This document shows positions 1 to 5,547 of a DNA stretch of 6,001 bases, in pieces. Under the pieces are notes generated by a model. It searched no databases, was not told the origin of the DNA, and was given only the letters and a program-made list of their open reading frames with translations. Position 1 is the first letter of the stretch; each line of letters opens with the position of its first letter. The translations under genes and the position numbers were made by a program. This DNA comes from Caldilineaceae bacterium (GTDB lineage Bacteria; Chloroflexota; Anaerolineae; Caldilineales; Caldilineaceae). The stretch covers positions 1 to 6,001 of the forward strand of contig JAHEML010000271.1 of NCBI GenBank assembly GCA_024643705.1, read 5' to 3'.

Positions 1-129
1 TTCGTGTAGATCGAAGGGGTGGGCCGAACCGATCCAGAAGACGGGGACAGGGATGCGGAGCGCTGTCATTGGGGACGCTGTCATTGGGGACGCTGACATT
101 GGGAACGCTGTCATTGGGGACGCTGTCAT
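1..129 (-). CDS. 5' end of an unidentified third operon gene with repeated N-terminal MTASP-like pentapeptides (truncated at window edge)
   Basis: Forty-three codons are open from an ATG at 129-127 to the left edge. The start overlaps the TGA stop (128-126) of the upstream URO-D gene as ATGA, a classic translational-coupling arrangement. Residues 1-25 are five pentapeptides from the 15-bp repeat: MTASP twice, MTAFP, MSASP and finally MTALR. From about residue 24 the sequence becomes ordinary protein, RIPVPVFWIGSAHPFDLHE, reading like a first beta strand followed by a loop. Every repeat carries an in-frame ATG (129, 114, 99, 84, 69), so translation could start at any of them. No Shine-Dalgarno precedes any of them; the unit reads GCGTCCCCA before each ATG. 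The innermost ATG at 69-67 would give a protein starting MTALRIPVPVF and may be the ancestral start. The family cannot be recognised from 43 residues. Real coding is inferred from the coupling, the multiple-of-three repeat length and the protein-like end. Confidence 0.6.
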   Translation of the reverse strand, partial: MTASPMTAFPMSASPMTASPMTALRIPVPVFWIGSAHPFDLHE

Positions 130-134
130 TGGGA
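61..134. repeat. 15-bp tandem repeat, five copies, spanning a stop/start junction
   Basis: Units at 61-75, 76-90, 91-105, 106-120 and 121-134 follow the plus-strand consensus CGCTGTCATTGGGGA. The third carries two substitutions (CGCTGACATTGGGAA), and the last is one base short of a full match. On the minus strand each unit reads TCCCCAATGACAGCG and contains ATGA, or ATGT in the third. The repeat begins within the last codons of the URO-D gene, supplies its TGA stop, and continues as the first codons of the next gene. The 15-bp length preserves frame, so unit gain or loss by slippage would not break either gene. Confidence 0.95.
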
Positions 135-1109
135 GCCGTATTGGGCGGCCAGTTGGGCCACAGTTGTGTAGGCCTGCACCAGCCGCAGGGGGGGAATGTC
201 ATTTTGCACAAAATGGCCGGTGCAATAGATAAAGCCACCACCGGGCGCATAGATTTCGAAGCGGCGGCGGATATATTCGTCGAGCACGTCGCCATCGTAG
301 GCGAGCAGCCCATCCACCACATCCAGCGAACCGTAGAGGACGATCTGGTCGCCGTAAGTGTCTTTGATGGTTTGGGGGTCCATGCCCGCGCTTTCCTGGA
401 TGGGGTGGAAGAAGCTGTAGCCCATTTCCACAATGTCGTCCATAATCTGCATCATGTAGCCGTCGCTGTGGAGCATGACGGGAATCCCGCGGCTGCGGGC
501 GTGTTGCACAACCCGCTCGCTGTAGGGGCGGATCATGCGCCGCCACATGCGCGGGGAAAAGAGCATTGTGTTGTTGCTGCCCCAATCGTCGGAAAGGGTG
601 AGAAAGTCTACCCCGGCGTCGATGCAGTTGTCCACCAATCCGCAGAGCCAGTCGGCGTAGCGGTCAAACCAGGCGGTCATCAGCTCGGGATACATGCCCA
701 GATTCATCCAACACTTTTCAATGCCCAGAATGGTGCTTGTCCCCTCCACAATGCCCCACAGATGGGCGCGGATGGCCCGTTTGTCGCCGTACCACTCCAC
801 GGCTTCAGCCACGTTCACCCCGGCAAAATCGTAGTTCCAATCCCTGTGGGTGATCCAGGCTGGGTCTCGGGGGTCTTTGAGTTGCAGATCGGCCAGCTCG
901 GTCACATCGAACTTGCGCCCGAATTGATTGGGGTAGGGAACAAAACCGGCAAAGATGTCGATGCCGAATTCGTCGAGGAATTCTTCCCGGCTGCCCCAGG
1001 CCGCGGCCAGATTCTCGACGAATTGCTTCTGGTAGAGCATACAGTCGACGGGTGTGCGATCTGTGGGCTGGCGGCGTACAGTGGCGAGGACGCGCTCTTT
1101 GCTATTCAC
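126..1109 (-). CDS. Uroporphyrinogen decarboxylase (URO-D) superfamily protein, methyltransferase-like, not HemE
   Basis: A 327-residue protein with a URO-D/MtaA-type TIM-barrel layout. It opens with MNSKERVLATVRRQPTDRTPVD, the usual start of this superfamily. It continues with DDWGSNN at 174-180 and SPRMWRRMIRPY at 185-196, HSDG at 214-217, HPIQ at 235-238 with GMDP at 242-245, YGSLDV at 259-264, and GGGFIYCTGHF at 290-300. HemE's N-terminal substrate-binding arginine motif is absent, so heme synthesis is unlikely. Relatives with this layout act in methyl transfer with corrinoid proteins and use a zinc His-x-Cys...Cys site. Here the first Cys is Asp216, and the second aligns with His299. The start is GTG at 1109-1107, with AGAGGAG (1122-1116) six bases upstream, inside the last codons and stop of the DUF4037 gene. 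The stop lies in the 15-bp repeat and overlaps the next start. The substrate is unknown; no corrinoid-protein gene is visible here. Confidence 0.88.
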   Translation of the reverse strand: MNSKERVLATVRRQPTDRTPVDCMLYQKQFVENLAAAWGSREEFLDEFGIDIFAGFVPYPNQFGRKFDVTELADLQLKDPRDPAWITHRDWNYDFAGVNVAEAVEWYGDKRAIRAHLWGIVEGTSTILGIEKCWMNLGMYPELMTAWFDRYADWLCGLVDNCIDAGVDFLTLSDDWGSNNTMLFSPRMWRRMIRPYSERVVQHARSRGIPVMLHSDGYMMQIMDDIVEMGYSFFHPIQESAGMDPQTIKDTYGDQIVLYGSLDVVDGLLAYDGDVLDEYIRRRFEIYAPGGGFIYCTGHFVQNDIPPLRLVQAYTTVAQLAAQYGSQ

Positions 1110-1112
1110 TGC

Positions 1113-2165
1113 TTACTCCTCTGCTGTCAGATTGAGCAGCCGATCCCATTCGGCCACGTCAACGCCGTCCACATAGCTGCTGTGGAAGCGCTCGAAATAG
1201 ATTTGATCCCAGACCGGGACAATGCTCTTGAGTTCAGCGGGCAATTGTTGAATAATCACTGCGTAGGCGTGTTCCAACAGGCGGTAGCCTGACGTGGTCG
1301 AGGGGTGAAAGCGGGGATGGGCGGGGATAATGCCATCTTCCACCAGGGCCTGATCGAGAACGTCTGACAGTTGATCCAGCAAGGCCAATTTGCGCTCCCA
1401 GCCGGTGGATGGATGTACTGCCTCGTCCACCAGCTCACCCATGCGGCCATACATGCGGGGCAGTTGGCGGAAATAGGCCATCAGCCACTTGTCGTAGGGA
1501 AAGTAGCGTTTGTCGAGCAGAAAGGCCAACTGGATGCCTAACCGTATGGCGTTGCTGAAGCGGGTGGTGGCATAGAAATGGTTGTTGCGCAGAATAGCCC
1601 GTTTGAGTGCGTAGGTTCCCATGCCCGAATAGTAGCGACACCAGTGGGCAATGCGTCGCAGCCGGACTGGTTCGGGATAATAGGCGGCAAAGTGTTGGCG
1701 CATGGCTGTAAATGTGCCCGACGGGTCGTGCCAGACCTCCCCATTGACAATATGGATGATGTCTTCTTCGGGGATGCGTAACCAGTCTGCCGGGGTTTGG
1801 GGTGGGTGGGTCATCCCGATGGTACGTTCCAGGTAGGCAGATAAACTGTCCGGTGCAAAGCCAGCGCCGGCCAGGTGGCCTTCGCGCAAGGAATGGCCCA
1901 GGTAAGAATGGGGTAGCCGGTCGGCCAACGTTTGGGCCATCTCGACCCGGCGGTTTTGGAAGATTTCTGCGGGCATCAGCGCGTCGATGCGCAGTCCCCA
2001 GTGATGATCCCGGCTTAGTGCATCGTCCAAACCCAGGGCCTCGGAGCCGTAGCCAAAGACGCCAAAAGCAGTTTGGCTGGTCTCCTCTGGGAAGTGTTCC
2101 TGCAGAATAGGCAGAACCAGTTCGGTGAAAAAGTGGCGGCTGATGTCAATGATCGATTCGGGCAT
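1113..2165 (-). CDS. DUF4037 domain protein with nucleotidyltransferase-like N-terminus
   Basis: A 350-residue soluble protein. Residues 34-60 contain FGYGSEALGLDDALSRDHHW, a Gly-Ser-Glu followed by an acidic/SRDH stretch as in the nucleotidyltransferase fold, where acidic residues bind metal. The pattern GSE...DD...SRDHxWG is what I associate with the N-terminus of DUF4037 proteins. Residues about 135-235 (NGEVWHDPSG, then RIAHWCRYYSGMGTYALKRAILRN in part) match the helical DUF4037 region that follows. By fold it might transfer a nucleotide to a small molecule or protein, but no substrate is established. No signal peptide or membrane segment is evident. The ATG at 2165-2163 has only a poor SD (AGCGAG-like). 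It lies about 55 nt downstream of the expected start site of the promoter at 2228-2256. As first gene of the operon, its last codons hold the URO-D gene's ribosome site. Confidence 0.85.
   Translation of the reverse strand: MPESIIDISRHFFTELVLPILQEHFPEETSQTAFGVFGYGSEALGLDDALSRDHHWGLRIDALMPAEIFQNRRVEMAQTLADRLPHSYLGHSLREGHLAGAGFAPDSLSAYLERTIGMTHPPQTPADWLRIPEEDIIHIVNGEVWHDPSGTFTAMRQHFAAYYPEPVRLRRIAHWCRYYSGMGTYALKRAILRNNHFYATTRFSNAIRLGIQLAFLLDKRYFPYDKWLMAYFRQLPRMYGRMGELVDEAVHPSTGWERKLALLDQLSDVLDQALVEDGIIPAHPRFHPSTTSGYRLLEHAYAVIIQQLPAELKSIVPVWDQIYFERFHSSYVDGVDVAEWDRLLNLTAEE
1116..1122 (-). promoter_or_regulatory. Shine-Dalgarno AGAGGAG for the URO-D gene, embedded in the upstream gene's end
   Basis: The minus strand reads AGAGGAG, then TAAGCA, then GTG (start at 1109). 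The SD is formed by the last two Glu codons (GAG GAG) of the DUF4037 gene, and its stop TAA falls in the 6-nt spacer. This supports the GTG start and suggests that terminating ribosomes hand over to the URO-D frame. Confidence 0.85.
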
Positions 2166-2227
2166 GAGACTCGCTGATTGTGGTGCTGGGAGGATGTGAC
2201 CAATGGGGGGTCGATGGTACTGGGCAT

Positions 2228-2256
2228 AGTGTAGCGAAGGGTAGGTGCTTTGTCAA
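2228..2256 (-). promoter_or_regulatory. Sigma70-type promoter for the DUF4037/URO-D operon
   Basis: On the minus strand there is a perfect -35 TTGACA (2256-2251), a 17-bp spacer and a -10 TACACT (2233-2228). Transcription would start near 2221, giving a leader of about 55 nt before the ATG at 2165. Position, orientation and spacing all fit. Confidence 0.75.
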
Positions 2257-2313
2257 AGTGGATGTTTCAGACCGGCATGTTTCGCAAGTAGGGCGACAGC
2301 GCCGTCGGCGACG

Positions 2314-2374
2314 ATCACTCCGGGCTAAAGACCCGGAGCTATCGAGCAATGCCGGATAAATCCGGCTCAAAGAG
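2314..2374 (-). repeat. Two-hairpin structured element, copy 1 (minus orientation)
   Basis: Read on the minus strand in 5'-3' order the parts are: flank CTCTTTGA; stem 1 GCCGGA/TCCGGC with loop TTTA (2366-2351); a 12-nt linker ATTGCTCGATAG; stem 2 CTCCGGG/CCCGGAG with loop TCTTTAG (2338-2318); and TGAT. It aligns without gaps over 61 bp to the element at 2481-2541, with 42 identities by hand count. Of the 19 differences, 12 fall in six base pairs where both partners changed together. It lies upstream of the operon's -35 box and so outside that transcript. No coding function is apparent, and whether it acts as RNA or DNA is not known. Confidence 0.8.
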
Positions 2375-2396
2375 ATCGGTTTACCCTGACATATCG

Positions 2397-2454
2397 CTCT
2401 TTCAAGGGAGATTGCCCGGTCACCGGGCACTTGAGGGTCCGGCGATGCCGATAG
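2397..2454 (+). repeat. Possible third, diverged copy of the two-hairpin element, with an enlarged hairpin
   Basis: It begins CTCTTTCA (2397-2404; seven of eight match the 2481-2541 flank) and ends GATGCCGATAG, which resembles that copy's linker GTTGCCAGATAG. Between them sits a larger hairpin: TGCCCG/CGGGCA with a 5-nt loop (2413-2429), inside an outer stem TCAAG/CTTGA (2402-2406 with 2430-2434). An alternative fold pairs CCGGGCAC with GGGTCCGG around a TTGA loop (2423-2442), which also gives a 12-nt linker. No clear second stem follows; only CAAT/ATTG can pair. The hairpin itself is certain. Kinship to the other two copies is an inference from the short shared flanks. Confidence 0.45.
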
Positions 2455-2480
2455 GTCCAATCCACCCTAAATTGAAGTAC

Positions 2481-2541
2481 ATCTTTCAGCCCCGTTGACG
2501 GGGCGTTGCCAGATAGCCCGGCGTCTTGAGCGCCGGGTGAT
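2481..2541 (+). repeat. Two-hairpin structured element, copy 2 (plus orientation)
   Basis: Parts in order are: flank ATCTTTCA; stem 1 GCCCCG/CGGGGC with loop TTGA (2489-2504); linker GTTGCCAGATAG (2505-2516); stem 2 CCCGGCG/CGCCGGG with loop TCTTGAG (2517-2537); and TGAT. Linker length, loop sizes and flanks equal those of the inverted copy at 2314-2374, while the stem sequences differ in compensating pairs. It ends about 50 bp upstream of the SRAP -35 box, so it is not in that gene's leader. It has no U-run and lies between divergent genes, so it is not a normal terminator. Confidence 0.8.
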
Positions 2542-2556
2542 GGAGACCATTTTGCC

Positions 2557-2569
2557 GCTTTTGAAAAGC
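2557..2569. repeat. 13-bp palindrome GCTTTTGAAAAGC upstream of the SRAP promoter
   Basis: Perfect dyad symmetry around a single central G, ending 23 bp before the SRAP -35 box. Position and symmetry would fit an activator or repressor half-site pair. It does not match the LexA boxes I know, and an operator role is only a possibility. Confidence 0.35.
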
Positions 2570-2592
2570 TCGCTTGCCCGTTTTCTCCACGG

Positions 2593-2621
2593 TTGACATT
2601 CATCTGGGCCAACGGTAAGAT
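2593..2621 (+). promoter_or_regulatory. Sigma70-type promoter for the SRAP gene
   Basis: A perfect -35 TTGACA (2593-2598), a 17-bp spacer and -10 TAAGAT (2616-2621). Transcription would begin near 2628, giving a leader of about 50 nt before ATG 2678. It has the same architecture as the divergent operon promoter at 2228-2256. Confidence 0.72.
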
Positions 2622-2663
2622 ACCCTCACCTTGTTTTGCTTTTGTCTCGCCCACAATGGGTTG

Positions 2664-2669
2664 AAGGAG
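2664..2669 (+). promoter_or_regulatory. Shine-Dalgarno AAGGAG fixing the SRAP start
   Basis: AAGGAG lies 8 nt before ATG 2678. It decides for 2678 against an in-frame TTG at 2636. The choice matters because Cys2 must become N-terminal after Met removal. Confidence 0.9.
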
Positions 2670-2677
2670 TCTCTCAG

Positions 2678-3346
2678 ATGTGTGGTCGTTTTACTCTGCG
2701 TGTGTCGTCAGAGCAGATTGCTGACCTGTTTTCGGTGGAACAGATGCCACCGGTTGCCCCCCGTTACAATATCGCCCCCACCCAGCCTGTGCTGGTGATC
2801 CGGGATAGCTACGGGGGCAGCGGGCGGGAGGCTACTTTTCTCAACTGGGGGTTGATCCCATTTTGGGCCAAAGACCCCAGCATCGGCAGCCGGATGATCA
2901 ACGCCCGATCCGAGACCGCTGCCGAGAAACCGTCGTTTCGGGCTGCTTTCAAATACCGGCGCTGTATCATCCCCGCCGACGGCTTCTACGAGTGGCAAAA
3001 AATGGCCGGCGGCAAACAGCCCCAATTGATCGGGCTGAAGGATGGTGGGTTGTTCGGTTTGGCGGGCCTGTGGGAACGCTGGGAACAGGATGGATCAGCG
3101 ATTGAATCCTGCACTATCCTGACCACCGAACCCAACGATCTGCTCGCACCCATTCATAATCGAATGCCGGTGATTCTGCACCCAGATGATTATGATGAAT
3201 GGCTTGACCGGACTGTGCAAAAGGCTGACCCGTTGTTGCATCTCATGCGTTCGTTTCCGGGCGACGAGATGGCGTACACGCCTGTCAGCACCCTTGTGAA
3301 TAATGCCCGCAACGAAGACCCAGCCTGTGTTGTGCCGCTTCATTAA
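2678..3346 (+). CDS. yedK: SRAP (SOS response-associated peptidase) family protein, YedK/HMCES type
   Basis: A 222-residue protein, the usual bacterial SRAP length. Family knowledge: SRAP proteins detect abasic sites in single-stranded DNA and form a thiazolidine DNA-protein crosslink through the N-terminal Cys exposed after Met removal. All key residues are visible at the E. coli YedK positions: Cys2 in MCGRF, Asn75 and Arg77 in MINARSE, Glu105 in DGFYEW, and His160 in PIHNRMP. Other hallmarks are RYNIAPTQ (29-36), NWGLIPFWA (56-64), RRCIIPADGFYEW (94-106) and TPVSTLVNNARNE near the end (about 201-213). Nothing suggests damage, so it should be active. It has its own promoter at 2593-2621 and a strong SD. 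The unknown TPR-like gene starts 29 nt downstream and may be co-transcribed. No LexA-like operator was recognised, so SOS control is not shown. Confidence 0.96.
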   Translation: MCGRFTLRVSSEQIADLFSVEQMPPVAPRYNIAPTQPVLVIRDSYGGSGREATFLNWGLIPFWAKDPSIGSRMINARSETAAEKPSFRAAFKYRRCIIPADGFYEWQKMAGGKQPQLIGLKDGGLFGLAGLWERWEQDGSAIESCTILTTEPNDLLAPIHNRMPVILHPDDYDEWLDRTVQKADPLLHLMRSFPGDEMAYTPVSTLVNNARNEDPACVVPLH

Positions 3347-3375
3347 TTCCCATCCATCTCCCACCCAAAACGCCT

Positions 3376-4719
3376 ATGTTCGATGCATCTCTGCTCTACA
3401 CCGTCGGTCTCATCTTTCTGGCTACCTTGCTCGGCTCGTATCTCCGTTCCCGGCGCAAAGACCCCTGCCTACACTCGTTCGAAGGCTTTCACGTCACCGT
3501 TGAACGCACTGACAATAAGGTTGTTTGGGGGGTGATGGAACTGGAGTCTACCGGCTTTGAGCTGATCTACCGGGATGATGTGCAAGACTCGAAACATGTC
3601 GAGTCGAGCTATATCCTCTACGGTGAAGAATACAAGGATATTCAGGTCATCTATCGTTTTGTGGATCAATTGACGCCAGAAAACAAGCGCCGCCGGGATC
3701 GGGACATCCGGCGATCTTTCCATCCGGGCATGATTGAGCGCAGCAAGCGGGCCATGCGCAGATTTATTGGCACGGCCAGCGAATCGATCAACGAGGTGTT
3801 GAGCGTGCTGGTCGGTCGTGCCAAAAAACCGGCAGGCCGTTATATCAACGATGAAAGTGAGAAATCTCTCTACCGGCTCGGTTCTAACCTGATCGGCCAT
3901 GCGGGTGGCGTGTTCGATCCCCTTCTGGAGCGCTATATCGGTCAGAAGGTTGTGATCGAAATGATGGAAGACGACACTGTCCATGAACATGTGGGTATTT
4001 TTAAGAACTATTCGCCAGATTTCATTGAGCTGCTCGACATCCAGTTTCCCCACAAACAGGCGCTCTCATTGGGGCCAGACGGTTGCGACGATAGCGAGTG
4101 CCTGGAAATTACAGTCGATGGTGACAAGTTGACGGCATCGAATCCCAGCGAACAGCCAGTGCTGATCCAGTCCGTCCATCTCGGTGACGAGGAAAGGCTT
4201 CTCAATGCAGTGGTGGACAGCGGTGAATCTGTGGAGCTTTTCATGCAAGGCTCACTGGAGAAGGCCGTGCTACATGTGCGGGTTGTACGCGAGCTGGACA
4301 TGGTCGTCCCGCGTACCCGTTCCATTGTCCGCCACCGCGCCGAACGTTTCCAACAGGGCTTGATTACGGACATTATTTTTGATGTCGGTGTGCTGCTCAA
4401 TGCCAATCGTCGCCAGGCAGAGCAGGAACGACGCTTACGCGAAGAGTTACGCAAGAATAGCAAGTCTGCCCTGGCCGCAGCCAATCTTGGCTCGATTTTG
4501 CTGCAAAAGAAAGAGTACGAAGAGGCCGAAAAATGGCTGACCCATGCTCTCGCCATTCGTTACTCTCTGCCTGACAATGGGCGGCGCGCCGAGATGGAAT
4601 TGCGGGAACTGACCCGCAAGTCAGAGCGTTCCGGCACGGCTACACCGTCGGTCCAGCACCAGGTCAACAGTCAAAACGGCAATAGTCCCAAACAAGTGTC
4701 GGTTGTTGTCGATAAATAA
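3376..4719 (+). CDS. Membrane-anchored protein of unknown function with two possible small beta domains and a C-terminal TPR-like unit
   Basis: A 447-residue protein I do not recognise. Residues 6-23 (LLYTVGLIFLATLLGSYL) form one hydrophobic segment followed by RSRRK. This predicts a single N-terminal membrane anchor with the rest in the cytoplasm by the positive-inside rule. Residues about 34-95 and 187-224 are beta-rich; the second (YIGQKVVIEM...GIFKNYSPDFIELLDI) has an SH3- or Sm-like barrel rhythm, which is inference only. Residues 104-130 are very basic (KRRRDRDIRRSF and on), with a possible nucleic acid or lipid contact. A charged helix at 345-362 leads into one TPR-like helix pair at 364-394 (NLGSILLQKKEYEEAEKWL, ALAI). 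The last 30 residues are a polar, probably disordered tail. The ATG has no SD, and the 29-nt gap before it has a single G. It may share the SRAP transcript, with no evidence of shared function. Confidence 0.85.
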   Translation: MFDASLLYTVGLIFLATLLGSYLRSRRKDPCLHSFEGFHVTVERTDNKVVWGVMELESTGFELIYRDDVQDSKHVESSYILYGEEYKDIQVIYRFVDQLTPENKRRRDRDIRRSFHPGMIERSKRAMRRFIGTASESINEVLSVLVGRAKKPAGRYINDESEKSLYRLGSNLIGHAGGVFDPLLERYIGQKVVIEMMEDDTVHEHVGIFKNYSPDFIELLDIQFPHKQALSLGPDGCDDSECLEITVDGDKLTASNPSEQPVLIQSVHLGDEERLLNAVVDSGESVELFMQGSLEKAVLHVRVVRELDMVVPRTRSIVRHRAERFQQGLITDIIFDVGVLLNANRRQAEQERRLREELRKNSKSALAAANLGSILLQKKEYEEAEKWLTHALAIRYSLPDNGRRAEMELRELTRKSERSGTATPSVQHQVNSQNGNSPKQVSVVVDK

Positions 4720-4790
4720 ACCCTCACCCGCCTAACCACTCCCGATCATCCAACCAAAACCCACCCAACCCACCACCTCAGGAATCACAA
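4720..4790 (+). other. G-poor, C/A-rich leader before the SDR gene
   Basis: From 4720 to 4780 I count 34 C and only 2 G in 61 nt, including CCCACCCAACCCACCACC near the end. It is followed by AGGA (4780-4783), a modest SD 7 nt before ATG 4791. No hairpin or promoter was found, so the SDR gene probably depends on upstream transcription. The low G content would keep the RNA unstructured. The 29-nt leader before 3376 has the same character. Confidence 0.55.
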
Positions 4791-5546
4791 ATGGACAACA
4801 CAATCGCAGACATTCGCGGCAAGAATATCCTTATTACCGGCGCTGCTCAGGGCATCGGCGAAGCCACCGCCCGGCTCTGCGCCCAGCGTGGCGCAAACGT
4901 CGTGCTGGTGGACGTGAAGGCAGAGAAGGGCGAGGCTGTGGCCGCATCCATCCGAGAAAACGGCGGCCAAGCCGTTTTCCACGCGGTGGACATCCGCAGT
5001 GACGAGGCTGTGCAGTCTCTTTTCGGGCAGGTGGCCGAGAGCCACGGTCATTTGGACGTGCTCATCTGCGCCGCGGGTGTGCTTCTGGGCGCATTCCTCC
5101 AGCCGGAGGAGTTCCCGGTGGATGTCTTTGATTTTGTCATGGAGGTCAATGTGCGGGGGACATTCCTCTGCACCAAATACGCCACGCCGTTGATTGCCCA
5201 ATCCAAACGGGGGGTGATGATCCTGATTGCTTCTGGTGCGGGCGTTTTGGGCGGCAGTTCGTCCATCGCTTACGGTACAAGCAAGGGCGCGGTCAATGGG
5301 ATGTCTATGGTGTTGGCCGGTCATTTGGCATCCCGCAACATCCGGGTCAATGCTGTCTGCCCCGGCGGTATTGCCACGGAGATGAAGCTGGATAATGTGC
5401 GGGATGCCGCAACCAAACAGGGTCGCTCCTACGAGGAGGTACTCGCCAATTCCAACCTGGGTGATCCCATCGGTGTTGCTAAACTCCTGGCCTATCTGGC
5501 TTCGGACGATGGGGATTACGTGCGGCGCACACTTTTTACACGGTAG
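4791..5546 (+). CDS. Short-chain dehydrogenase/reductase (classical SDR), NAD(H)-preferring by sequence
   Basis: A 251-residue protein of classical SDR length. The Rossmann start TGAAQGIG lies at 16-23. Asp41 at the end of beta-2 (VLVDVK) points to NAD(H) rather than NADP(H). DI at 67-68 is the usual adenine contact. The catalytic tetrad is Asn120, Ser148, Tyr161 and Lys165, with spacing Ser-x12-Tyr-x3-Lys. VNAVCPGGIATEM at 186-198 carries the PG motif. The reaction is oxidation of a hydroxyl or reduction of a ketone on a small substrate, probably a sugar or polyol given the neighbouring isomerase; the substrate cannot be read from sequence. Two oddities: the usual NNAG is CAAG (93-96), and the protein ends YVRRTLFTR without the common VDGG tail, with Arg246 where Gly usually stands. 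The start has AGGA 7 nt upstream. Confidence 0.95.
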   Translation: MDNTIADIRGKNILITGAAQGIGEATARLCAQRGANVVLVDVKAEKGEAVAASIRENGGQAVFHAVDIRSDEAVQSLFGQVAESHGHLDVLICAAGVLLGAFLQPEEFPVDVFDFVMEVNVRGTFLCTKYATPLIAQSKRGVMILIASGAGVLGGSSSIAYGTSKGAVNGMSMVLAGHLASRNIRVNAVCPGGIATEMKLDNVRDAATKQGRSYEEVLANSNLGDPIGVAKLLAYLASDDGDYVRRTLFTR

Positions 5547-5547
5547 A

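Noticed and set aside
61..134. CRISPR array
   Set aside because: Units are directly adjacent with no unique spacers and are only 15 bp long.
126..1109. HemE, the heme-pathway uroporphyrinogen decarboxylase
   Set aside because: The HemE N-terminal substrate-binding motif is missing, and the HSDG and GGGFIY motifs fit the methyltransferase-like branch.
69..1292. 407-codon plus-strand open frame opposite the URO-D and DUF4037 genes
   Set aside because: Its start is the repeat read antisense (GTLSL-like periodicity), it spans the boundary of two well-supported minus-strand genes, and it has no recognisable motif.
2367..2654. 95-codon minus-strand open frame across the hairpin region
   Set aside because: It runs through the inverted hairpins and the SRAP promoter and has no good ribosome site. 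The palindromic elements keep frames open by chance.
2636..2677. N-terminal extension of SRAP from a TTG start
   Set aside because: It would bury the catalytic Cys, which must follow the initiator Met. AAGGAG sits correctly before ATG 2678.
2557..2677. LexA/SOS operator before SRAP
   Set aside because: No sequence resembling the LexA boxes I know was seen near the promoter, despite the family name.
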